Source: Chrysoperla carnea
Lineage: Eukaryota; Arthropoda; Insecta; Neuroptera; Chrysopidae
DNA length: 64,000 nucleotides
Assembly (NCBI RefSeq): GCF_905475395.1
Contig: NC_058337.1
Location: forward strand, 135,491,960 to 135,555,959
Reading direction: 5' to 3'
The position numbers and the translations under genes are program-made. Each line of letters opens with the position of its first letter. Position 1 is the stretch's first letter. This document shows, piece by piece, positions 33,946 through 44,275 of the stretch. The notes below the pieces were generated by a model. The model was not told the DNA's origin and did not search any database. It was given only the letters and a program-made list of their open reading frames with translations.

Positions 33946-35715
33946 TTCGCCACAAGCGTCTTTTCATTCGAGCACACAAAACAATGACTGTGAATATTTC
34001 AAGATGTAAAATTCAAAAGGTAAACCACCCAACAACACGTAAGTCAATAAAAATAGTCATTGTAACTAAAGACATGAATAAATGTCTAGACATTCAGCCT
34101 GACTTCTTATCATCAACTTGTTCTTATATGCCTTTTGGGCATAACTTTTTCAAAATATAATGTCTTTTACTAGCTCATTAAAATTATTTTGTTATCAGGT
34201 GTTTAAAACATATGTTGTAGTTATTTAAGTCAGGTCACACACATCGCAAAGTTTCATCCAGGCAAATAAACTCACCTGGACTTTCTTTGACGGTCTCAAG
34301 GCTCAATTGTTAAACTGCTTGGCATCGATTTTATTTCTTAAATGAAAATTATCGGATTAGTCTAGAAGTTTTTTTTTGGAGAGAATCTAATAGTTGATGC
34401 GAGTAGACACCAGATTAGAGTCCCAAAACATATTTCGGACTAAATAACAGACTGATAGCGCCGATTTTCTTTCAACATTGCAATCCTTTAAATCAGCCTT
34501 TTTATTTCTTTGAGAAATATATTCTTGTATAGTAGCCTTCAGTCAGAATTGGTAAAAAATCCAAGCCTATTAATTAAAAGTTATTTGCGAGCAGCAACGT
34601 TTTGTCCAATTACAACATCCAAACAGTCAGATAAACCAGCCATTTTTCGTTTTGGATATGTAAAATAGTCTTAGAGCCAGTGTAAATTTGACAATTTACC
34701 AAGGCAGAAATTTGAGTCGCTACTAAAAAGGTTTTCCTCCCATATTCTAATCATCTTGATTGATACCCTTTTGAAATCTTCTTCAGTATAACTCCCTTGG
34801 AAAAGTTGCTTGATTTTAAATCTAAACATACCGCCAAAGTAAAGACACTCTTGATAACTTCTTGAACTCTCCATACTAAATGTGTTATCTTAAATCTCAA
34901 GCATCTAATCGAATAGAGCCCTTTGGCGCTTCTATTCTGTCCAAGTCACGTTTCTACACAATCCATTACCATCTAAGATATTGGTTAGCAAAAAATTTGG
35001 TATACATAAAAAATCTTATTAATAATAATAAATTATATTTTAATATACAAATTTTTTATAACTTTTATTACGTTCGCTTACATTATCAGTTCACATGAAG
35101 TCAATAACAGCTGATTTTAGTAGAATCTTAAATTTTAATCAACTCTTACCAGGAAATCTTTATTGTGGACCACAACAACAGCAACAAAAAAAAAAAAACG
35201 ATGAATTGTAAACATCATGTTATTAATTTTATACGAATTAGAATACATTTTTTTGTTTCATAAGCGTGTAATCAAATTTCTTATGCTGTACCAAAATTAC
35301 AAGCAATTTTTAATAAAATAGATTTGTAATTTTCAGCTATTGTTCAATATTATGGAACGTAGCAAAGCAGATGGTGGCAATCACTTCTTCTCGAAGTAGT
35401 ATCCGTTACGATTTTATTTTCCTAACAGTTTATCAGTCCATCCCCTTTCGTGTTCTTTTCATATAACAATAGTCTTTGAGTCATAAAAGCGCTTCTTTAC
35501 AGTTTTTGGCTCAAATATAGGTATTTCTACATCCGAGGCAAGTCTGGTGTTTCTATCTGAATATTCATCATACCTATTTATGACGGATTGAAATTTGCCC
35601 CAGCATTAAAACTAGATAACTGCGGTTTTGTAACACTATTTGCACTTCTTGAATGATCGAAAATACCCAGATTTTGCCTCTACAATAAGATAATACTATA
35701 TTACACATCTACGGA
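33946..35715. other. Intergenic, nothing recognised
   Basis: Short ORFs without recognisable domains. No bounded element was seen. Confidence 0.4.
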
Positions 35716-35719
35716 GCAA

Positions 35720-35940
35720 AAGTAAAGAATGTCTCAGATCTCATGTTCATTGACACACGAGACGAAGCCGCAGGCAACAAACATGAGAACTGAGACATGT
35801 TTTACCTGCTCCCGTGGTGTATATACTATTTTTCTCCCCGGCGGAGGCAGGATGCGGCATTTTCATTTTGCACAGCGGACAGAAAGTTGACACTTTCTGC
35901 ACAGAGATGAGAAAAAATATTTTGTGGCGTTCATGCGAAG
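35720..35940. repeat. Dispersed repeat shared with 13720-13890
   Basis: The core matches 13.7 kb block for block. The first 30 bp (GTAAAGAATGTCTCAGATCT) are an inverted copy of the same family's start, so the family is present head-to-head here. No coding content was recognised. Confidence 0.55.
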
Positions 35941-35944
35941 AGAT

Positions 35945-36485
35945 TTTATTCGCAGGCAAATTAACATCATAACAATGCTCATCTTGATAATATCTATAAA
36001 TTTAATGTAAAATTCAAAGGTCTTACTTGCCCATAGACCTGAAATCTCATGGCACGCAATGATTTACAAACTCAGTATAATATGATCCCGACTTTTGCAG
36101 TTAATACTTTAGGTAAATTCTACCAACAAGTGGCTAAAAAGCTTAAGCGAGGAGATCTGTTTTACCAATCCTCACTTCGAGGAAGTGCAATTATGGCAAA
36201 ACCCACAAAACTGGGATCAACCTGCACAAGTTTTTTTATGAAGTCTGGCAAAAGTTGCATGCACAGTTATATTCCAGTTTTTGTTATTTTCTCAATGATC
36301 TGAATCTTCTGTCATACCTTACGAAATCTGTCGACAGACAGCAGGGAGATCTATTCTTGGATAGTTAATTTAATTAATAATTGTAATGTTCTTGTATAGT
36401 GCATGGTATATGCATGAAAGAGGGGCACTCAGCCTCCCAAAATAATTGATGAGCTGATAAATAAAATTATCAAAGGAAAATGTTG
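35945..36485. other. Intergenic with one unassigned open frame
   Basis: The plus-strand frame 36049-36303 (84 codons) has no recognisable domain, signal peptide or splice context. It is probably chance or decayed repeat. Confidence 0.35.
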
Positions 36486-36489
36486 TATG

Positions 36490-36556
36490 ATATCACAATG
36501 GGCCTATGACTTGAGTGTGTCTCTCATAGACACCAATACTACCTAACCTAATCTAA
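36490..36556 (+). repeat. LINE 3'-tail remnant
   Basis: GATATCACAATGGGCCTATG..GTGTCTCTCATAGACACC..CCTAACCTAA aligns by eye with the tail at 31490-31560 and, inverted, with 39056-39130. Confidence 0.55.
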
Positions 36557-37194
36557 GGAACAACTTTTGTGAAATTTTGCAAAGGTAGGTAGACGAGACC
36601 CTTTGCGGATAGACATAAACTCACACTTAATAAGTTTTGTTTTGGTTTTTTTTCTTGTAAGTATGTATACTTTTGCTTTCTCACTTTTAATTCCATTTGA
36701 ACAAGGTTAATATTTTTAAAGAGAGAAGTTTATAACTAAACTATACCTATGTATCTACACCATATTATAGGTTATAATATAATGAATTGCCCTTGAATTT
36801 AATAATAATATTATTATATTATCTAAACATATATAATATTGAAAAAAACGTTCATCATTTTTTTATGCAAATTAATTCTATGAATAATATTTTGACCGCC
36901 AATTAAAGTTCAACTCTTTAAAACAATTATTATAATACTTAACAATAATATATTATCTAATCTATAGATACGCCTATGTGATAATCGATGTGGATGGGAT
37001 CTAGACAAAAAAAAACGAGCGACATTTTTCTTCGTCTTGTGGTTAGACTGCCCATTCTTCATTAGGGAAGATAGTCCGGTCCGGAAGACCATCCACGCCA
37101 ATAGATTTTCTTTTAATTCTACTTATTAGTATTCAATAATACGTAATTTATAGCAAAAGGAGAATAGTTCCTACCGGTTGTCCCACGACACATC

Positions 37195-37632
37195 TCATTC
37201 TTTTTTGTACTTTAGAAATGCTAATTGACCATTAAACTCCGCAGTCTCAGCACTAATGTATTCCATGGCGACGATAATCTGGTGTAACAGTATTCTGCCG
37301 CCGGTGCACTGCGGTAGTGGCGATTTGTCCGATTTCCCACGCTTTTGACTACTCATACGAATTTTGATATTTCTTGCTAATGACAGAGATGTGTAAAACC
37401 ATGTGGTAAGTCTTGTTATAGCCCCAACTTTCTTGGTGGTGATATTGGATAAATTCTCTATTTTTTTTTCGAGACTACAATATAATTCTAAATAGGCTAA
37501 ATCCACGACTATATTGTCGATGTACTTTTTTGTGGAAAGCCTGCTAATAACGAACGTGGCCTCAATTTTGGTGTCAGAAGGATTAAGACATTTCGTATCG
37601 GAAGTCCGAATAAAATCCCAAACTGCCTGATA
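37195..37632 (-). CDS. Unassigned open reading frame, 145 codons
   Basis: Between a TGA just above 37632 and the stop at 37195 one minus-strand frame stays open for about 145 codons. There is no ATG near its upstream end. It starts around QAVWDFIRTSDTKCLNPSDT, passes KKYIDNIVVDLAYLELYCSL and a basic KIRMSSQKRGKSDK stretch, and ends QLAFLKYKKE. Such length is unusual for this AT-rich DNA. I recognise no domain. Downstream, at about 37165-37200, is CCGGTTGTCCCACGACACA, which recurs inverted at 53770-53795 (TGTCGTGGGACGCCCGGTAG), so the frame may be part of a dispersed element. It could also be an internal exon or chance. Confidence 0.25.
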   Translation of the reverse strand, partial: YQAVWDFIRTSDTKCLNPSDTKIEATFVISRLSTKKYIDNIVVDLAYLELYCSLEKKIENLSNITTKKVGAITRLTTWFYTSLSLARNIKIRMSSQKRGKSDKSPLPQCTGGRILLHQIIVAMEYISAETAEFNGQLAFLKYKKE

Positions 37633-37639
37633 TCAAACT

Positions 37640-38335
37640 TTATAGTAAGTCAGACTGGTAAACTAGGAGATTACAACAGGAGGACAGAACACTAACTCAA
37701 TATCATGGCTTAGTTCTTGCTTCGATTTGAAAGGAATGTAATAATAGTAAAGGGGGGAACATTGGTCAAGCTCAGGGAAGGAAATACTTCTTTCCTTGTC
37801 ATTTATTTGTCTTGACATGAAGAGGATACCAATTATATTTATCAATAAGATAAACATCTTCAAAAATAAAAAAAATGCTTTGCGGATGTCAAATTAGTTA
37901 ATAGAATTAATTGGTCGGTATTTTTATAAAAATTAATTCAGATAGAAAAAATTATGTATTTTATGAATGCTTTAATTAATTTGTAGGAAAATAGTAATTA
38001 TACTTTTATCATACCTATCAAAGTTAAATAATTAAATTTAATTATTTTTTTAAACATTTGGTGTAAAGTATGCGTTTTAGCCTCTGTATACATGAATGAA
38101 CAAGGATAACAGAGTAACCCAATTTATAAACTAAGCTGTGTTCTTTGTAGTTTAAAATGGTCCAAATAATGTTACTTCTTGACCATTCTTGAGTTACAAG
38201 GATAACTTTCATTCCAGAAACTTTAATGCAAAATTTTTGCTTACTACGTATTGAAATTCGAGAAATCGATCGCTCCTAAATAAACAGGGTTTTATCAGAG
38301 TTCGCGACTGTTAATATCAATGAAACTAACCAGGA
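37640..38335. other. Intergenic, nothing recognised
   Basis: AT-rich with short ORFs only. Confidence 0.35.
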
Positions 38336-38344
38336 ACATAGTTT

Positions 38345-38560
38345 CAAAAACCTGAGTGCACTAGCCTTGAAGAAGGCTTGGTCGTAGGCTGGCAAACCAG
38401 GATTTTATTTACTATAGCCTTGAACAAGCCAAGGGTTGGCAAAAAAACCTGCATTATTATGCTTGGTTTGATAAAACAAGCCTTGCTGTGGGCCAAGGCC
38501 AAGACTTGAGCAAGAGTTGGCAATTCTAGGCTTGGTGATCCGACCGTGAAGCATGGAATT
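38345..38560. repeat. Block rich in AGCCTTG/CAAGGCT words
   Basis: TAGCCTTGAAGAAGGCTTGG, TAGGCTGGCAAACC, TAGCCTTGAACAAGCCAAGG, GTTGGCAAAAAAACC, AAGCCTTGCTGTGGGCCAAG and GAGTTGGCAATTCTAGGCTT follow each other. The words are complementary to one another, so the stretch can fold on itself many ways. No coding content. Confidence 0.45.
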
Positions 38561-38564
38561 TCCT

Positions 38565-39050
38565 ACTTGAGTACTACTTTCCAACATGTATACAGACGTA
38601 AAATTTATTTTCTTATTACTATATATTTTATTTTTCTTGTAGCATATTTTTACAATTCTAGGAACATGTTATTTTAGAAGAAATAATGGAATATTACTTT
38701 TATATAAAACATAAATATTTTAATGTAAAAACTATGCCATGACATTTTAAGTTGAAAGCATGATGATATATAGAGAAAAATTTATGTAACTGCGAATATA
38801 ATTCATTGGCAATGAGCAGGTTATAGATAGAGTGATTAAATGATTACTGTAATCAACAAAACAACAATTTTTAATGTTTGGAAAAAATAAAAATATGAAA
38901 ATGAAAAACTTCCCCCCAATTAACGTCAAGATTTGAAACATAATTATTATAATTTATTTGCATAACAAAATGGATAAGTTTACAAATCATTTTTATGCTT
39001 AACAAAAATAAATCAATTTTACAAGGCTTTGAAGTTATGAATTATGATAT
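38565..39050. other. Intergenic, nothing recognised
   Basis: AT-rich, featureless. Confidence 0.35.
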
Positions 39051-39055
39051 TTTAG

Positions 39056-39262
39056 AAATTAGGTTAGGTTAGAGTAGGTCTCTCTTGAGGTGAGACATAC
39101 TTAGACCATAGATTCCGTTGTGATGCCAAAAAGAGGGTTGGCCCGTCTCCGTCCACAAGGATTTTTTTGGGCAGGCGGGGGCCCCCGTCGATTGTGAGGC
39201 TCTGAACTCTTTTCCAAAGTATCCAGTGGAAAAGAGAGGGACCATCTTGTCCCAAAAACCAA
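39056..39262 (-). pseudogene. LINE 3' end fragment
   Basis: On the minus strand GGGCCAACCCTC..GCATCACAACGGAATCTATG..CTAAGTATGTCTCACC..TAACCTAACCT follows the tail of the element at 30948-31560 closely. The upstream GC-rich part (39170-39262) is diverged and contains no intact frame of the element. Confidence 0.6.
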
Positions 39263-39269
39263 GTTTTTC

Positions 39270-40680
39270 GAATTAAATTATAAAATTTTTATACGGTTAT
39301 CAAAAACTAACTACACTGCATTAATCTTATCCCATGGGATAATCTTGTACATCTTTCCTCTTAGCATGAAAAGCTTAACTGTCTGCTACGAGCTTCCAAA
39401 TTATGGTCATTCGGTTAACTGATGAAAAGTAGACTTTTGAGAAAATCAATATTTTTTTCTTTGTGCTTTTTAGGAGTTGATAAAGAATTTTATATGTTAA
39501 TTTTTAAACAAATTACTTTTATTTGAAATAAGCTCAATAGCGCAGGGTATTTGGTAATTTTGTCTGTTAGTAGTAATGCACGCGTATAGCTGACATAAAA
39601 AAAGTTTGATTAAAGTTTTTTGATTAATAATAGTAATTGACATTAATAATAATTTTAATAATAAAGACTAATAATCATGGCTCATTAATCATCATCACAT
39701 TGGAGTTAGACCATCGTTTCTTCAAGACGTAAAGTTTTTTTTGTTTTTTTTTTTTTGCAACGTTGTACTACAATGATTGTAAATAGAAAAGGATACTGCT
39801 ATTACAGGGTTGTAAAACCATCTTTTTCTACTTACATTTAGTGTAACTTGTGTATACACTTTTGGTACTAAAAGAACATCCTTTATTATAAGAGTGCAGG
39901 TAATAAGAGCTGGCTACATCGGGAAAAGTTGATTTCGAGAAGGCAGGATTTTCGAAAAGATACCTTCTTCATTATACATTATAATGTGCTGTGCCATATT
40001 TGCTCCCTAATTTTGATCATTATGTAATTTGAATTACATATCTGTAATAAAATTGCCTATAAATTAAATGAAAGTTAATTATACTCACTTATATATTATT
40101 TCTCAAGCCTTTTATTATTCAGACAGAAATTAGGTTGCTTAACGCGCATTCAGTGTAAGAGTGATAAGAGATGTTGTAAATTCAGTCGTGTTAAATTATA
40201 TCCTCGTAAACGTTGCCAGATCTCGTATTATAAACAGAATAACAATTTATAATTTTATTTTTTTAAATAAAGAAGTCAAGGTAGATTGGTGCAAATCATT
40301 AGGTCGTGAAATTATTAATTATGTTTTTATTTAATACGTGTATACATAATTATCATTATTGATAGTTAAACACAATTTATTAGAACTGTCTAAAATATCC
40401 TAGAAATTAATATGTGAAGCGATTAAGTAGAAATTTAAAATCTTTTAAATTCAAGTATAACGAGTAAGTTTAGTGCTTATAGCTAATGAAGCAGGAAGAA
40501 TACCAAATCCTAGGAATTAATCGTCTAAATTTTAATCAAACCTAACAGATTGTGCTGTTTGTGCACTCCTAGGAGATCACTCCCCCCCCCAGCTATGCTC
40601 TCTATCCTTAGGAGAGTTATCCTACGGGTCCAACTTTGGTCCAAGCCGCTTTGGACCTAAATTTCAAACAAAAATTGTAA
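39270..40680. other. Intergenic, nothing recognised
   Basis: AT-rich sequence with no supported gene. A 9-bp C run sits near 40582. Confidence 0.35.
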
Positions 40681-40689
40681 CTGACGCCA

Positions 40690-41015
40690 TTCAAATATAT
40701 CAGAGTATTTTAAGTCTAGTCTCAAGTTTGTACCGCTTACAAATATTGATGTTACAAACCAAATTTTGGTATGGGTATTCATAAAATCACCTAATTAGTC
40801 CATTTCTGTTCGTCCAACCGTCAGTCCGTCAACACGATAACTCAAAAGCGAAAAGAGATATCGAACGTGTCCAGGACGTAAAAAGTGGGGCTGAGTTCGT
40901 AAATGAGCAACATAGGACAAGATCTTGTAAACAATTAAAAATAGAACAAAAGTTTAAAAGTAAAAAAAATGTTCCTTATAAAAAATAAACAACTTTTATT
41001 TGAAACATTTTTTCG
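40690..41015 (+). repeat. Dispersed repeat family T, partial copy 3
   Basis: TTTTAAGTCTAGTCTCAAGT, TATTCATAAAATCACCTAAT, ACACGATAACTCAAAAGCGA and GAAACATTTTTTCGTAAACT occur in the order seen at 9412-9850. The left end and an internal piece are missing. Confidence 0.6.
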
Positions 41016-41019
41016 TAAA

Positions 41020-41800
41020 CTTTTAACTTCGTCAAGCTGCCCAGAACTATCGAATTTAACTGAACTCTTTACTTAGTGAACTCTTACCTTACTCTCGGAG
41101 TCGGGAGAAACTAGACGATTTCTGGAATCTCCCGATTAAACATGAAGAGTTGGTCAGCCTCTAAACAGTTCACTAACTCCTAATGAGCAAAATTAGTTTC
41201 GGTTTTGATTGATTCTGAGGAAAAAGTAGCAGATATTTTCATTGATTTTTTATGCGATAACTTTAAAGTTCGTAGAATGTGAAGAAGTGTTTTTATTTAA
41301 ACACTTCTTCACAAATTTTTTCAAATTTCTTGCATATATTTTTTGGAAATGTCAAGTTAAAAAAAAGACTCCCTGTAAATATAGTATCAATACTGAAACT
41401 AATAATGTAAGACCACTACCAAGATTCAAACTATTCAAACAAGATCAAGATATCTATGGTTTTGGTCATGATCTTGCTCTCGCTGATCACTATCTACAAC
41501 AATAATCTCCGAAAAAAAATACAAAAGCAACCGCACCATTATGCGTCATTCAAAGAAACTATTATTGTTTGTATTTTTTATAAATACGGGAAATCGAATT
41601 TTTGGTCAATTATTATTATGAATTTAAATACAATAAAAATAAAAATAATTATACATTAACATTAGAATTAACATTAACATTAAATATGGAATAAAATAAT
41701 TGATTATGAAAAGCTAAAAACATGAATTTAATTTCTTGTAATTGCTCTATAATTTAGTTTGGTTGTAGAATCAATTTGTTTTAACTAAAGTACAATTATG
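41020..41800. other. Intergenic, nothing recognised
   Basis: A short inverted repeat GAAGAAGTGTTT/AAACACTTCTTC sits at 41281-41311. AACATTAGAATTAACATTAA-type units are at 41657-41685. No gene. Confidence 0.35.
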
Positions 41801-41802
41801 TA

Positions 41803-42197
41803 CAGTCAAACCTGGATAAGCGAGAGTTCAAGAGAGCACAATCTCATTCTCGCTTATAGAGGTTTCTCACTAACCCGAGTTTCTCGCTAATGCAGGTACA
41901 TGGGTAGTGTTTCTCTCTTAAAGAGGTACGCAGCAATAACAAGTCACAGCAAGTACGAATGTAATAAATATGTCTCCTAAATAATATAAATAAATAAAGC
42001 TCGACTGTCGTTTATAGAGGTATAGATAAGTAGCAGTCTCACTTACGGAGGTCCATGAGGGAAAACGACTCTCTGTACAGAGGTTTCTGTTTCTCACTAA
42101 TAGAGGTTTTGGGAGCTTAAAATGACGGGCCCCGGCTATTACTCTCACTTATAGAGTTTTCTCACTTATCCAGTTCTCACTTATCCAGGTTTGACTG
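41803..42197. mobile_element. pogo/Tigger-type MITE
   Basis: Perfect inverted ends CAGTCAAACCTGGATAAG (left) and its complement (right), with TA on both sides (41801-41802, 42198-42199). The end sequence and TA target are typical of pogo/Tigger elements. The 395-bp interior is a chain of diverged CTCGCTTATAGAGGTTTCTC-like units with no transposase. Confidence 0.85.
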
Positions 42198-42199
42198 TA

Positions 42200-44270
42200 T
42201 ATGTATTTTATCTCTATTTGTTTACATATATTTACATTGAATAATAAGGTTGGGTGCAAAAAAAACACAACAAAATAGTACATATTCATAATTTTTACCT
42301 CTATATTGATATAAAATCGTTTTCTAGTGCACATTTCCGAAAAAAAAAAACCGCGAAAATTGCTCATTTTACAGTTACTTTAAGGTATTCCGGCTGTTTG
42401 AGCAAGTACGGTGAATGTTCATTGCACAGTTTTGAGGCTTCTTGTGAGGTAAAATTTTGAATTATTTCATTTTAAAATTGTGATTTTTAAAACAGTTACC
42501 TTATCGAAGAACTCACAATAATGTTAACTGTACAAAAATTAATCAATGATTGAGCTTCAAAAAAGGTTTTATCATAAAGAAAATTTATCACAGATTCTTT
42601 TTATGCAAAAAAAAATTTTACCTTACGGTGCTTTCCAAAAAGAAAACATTAAAAAAACTTTGGTTTTTGACGCTTTTACGATATTTTTATACCATTTTAT
42701 TACATTTACGAAATACAAGTTGCCTAGTTGACTAGTTGACTAATCACGTGACGACTGGGCTATTTTAACATAACTTTGTTTAAAATCAATTTTTTTGTCC
42801 ATTTTGTAAAATAAATTATAATTGCTAGACAGTTTTGCCGTAGCTAATTAGTCTTGTTAAAAATTATCTTGTCGTAACGTAAAGAATTATTCAGAGCCTT
42901 AACTGACTACACTGTTTCTGTATATGGAAGTCATGTGGGTGTCTAAACCAGATTTTTTTTTACTTGTTATTACAAATTAACTTTGTGTGTAATCAATTGT
43001 AATATGGAATGTGCATTACTTCAGTAAATTTTTTTTTGTCTTATTTTATCGAATATGTGTTACAAGAAAATATGTATTACTCAGAAGAATCATGTTAAGA
43101 ACTTTAATTTCAAGGTTAATGCGAGTGTCACGGCCCCTTTTTTTTATAAAAATTACGTTTTTATTATTATTATATTCATCTAAGTTAAAAACATGATAAG
43201 CTTATGTTGGAGCTTACATCAGTCGACATGAAATCTCTTCGGCTGTTCTTGAAAAGCTACAAATAGATCAAGGAATGAAGACTCCACTTAGAACGACCTT
43301 TTTTCAGATCCGCCAAGCCAAACTTTAAAGCAAATGCTTCTCAAAAACGTCTTCTCACTGATGAATCGAGCCATGTTTATAGTGACAAATACAAACGTTT
43401 CAAGCGTTTATATATAAGACTAGAATGAGAAACTTTTTACACAATTTAATAATTATATCTTTTCTCAATTATATATTTCTATAAGAAAAACAAGTGGTTT
43501 AATATCAAAATGCCCTTTACTAAAATTCCTCACGTATCCAAAGGGATTTCTGCACAGTTTAAGATGTCAAGTCTAAGCTAATCTAATTGTTAAAGATCTT
43601 TATTGTTGCTTATCGTCATCTATGAAAGAAATATAGTACTTTATAATAATTATCTTTGGAAATATCATTCGAGTGCTGCCAACTATGATAGCTGCCTAGT
43701 GCATACTGCCATCTATGATTTATCCTACCACACTGACATCTATTATTGTGTTTCGAAACTAATTAAATTCAAATTTAAAGTACACTGCCAAAAATTAAAA
43801 TTATAAACACAAAAATAATAATTTTAAATTATTATATTATATATAAATAAACTGTTCCAACAAATTTCAACGAAGTTTTCCTGAATTAAATAACACATAT
43901 TATGTTTATGCAAATAATGAATGCGCAAGTTTCGATAAATAATGCAGATATATGATGATTCTTTAAAGCATTGAAAAATGATTCTTTAAAGCATTGCGAA
44001 ATGTCTTTATTATAGTATTGCGATTTTTATCAAAATTATTCGAATTTTCCTCAATTATCTATTTACGTTACACGTTTTTGTTGTCAAATCACAACTGATA
44101 AATGTTTTCCTGATTGCGCACGTTTGAATTTCGTGATTTTTATGTTTTATCTACATTTTAAAAGACTGTCATAACTGTCTGTCAAAATCATTAAAACTGT
44201 CTGTGGTTTTTTTTTTTGTGTCGACCGGCTCACATTTGCTATTAGTTTTTTTACAGTTTTAAATTTATAT
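42200..44270. other. Intergenic; a possible decayed coding piece at 43215-43410
   Basis: On the plus strand a frame reads HEISSAVLEKLQIDQGMKTP..TTFFQIRQAK to 43322, then after a 1-base shift continues KANASQKRLLTDESSHVYSD..KYKR to about 43415. The composition looks coding, but I recognise no family. Otherwise no gene was seen. Confidence 0.3.
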
Positions 44271-44275
44271 TAATT

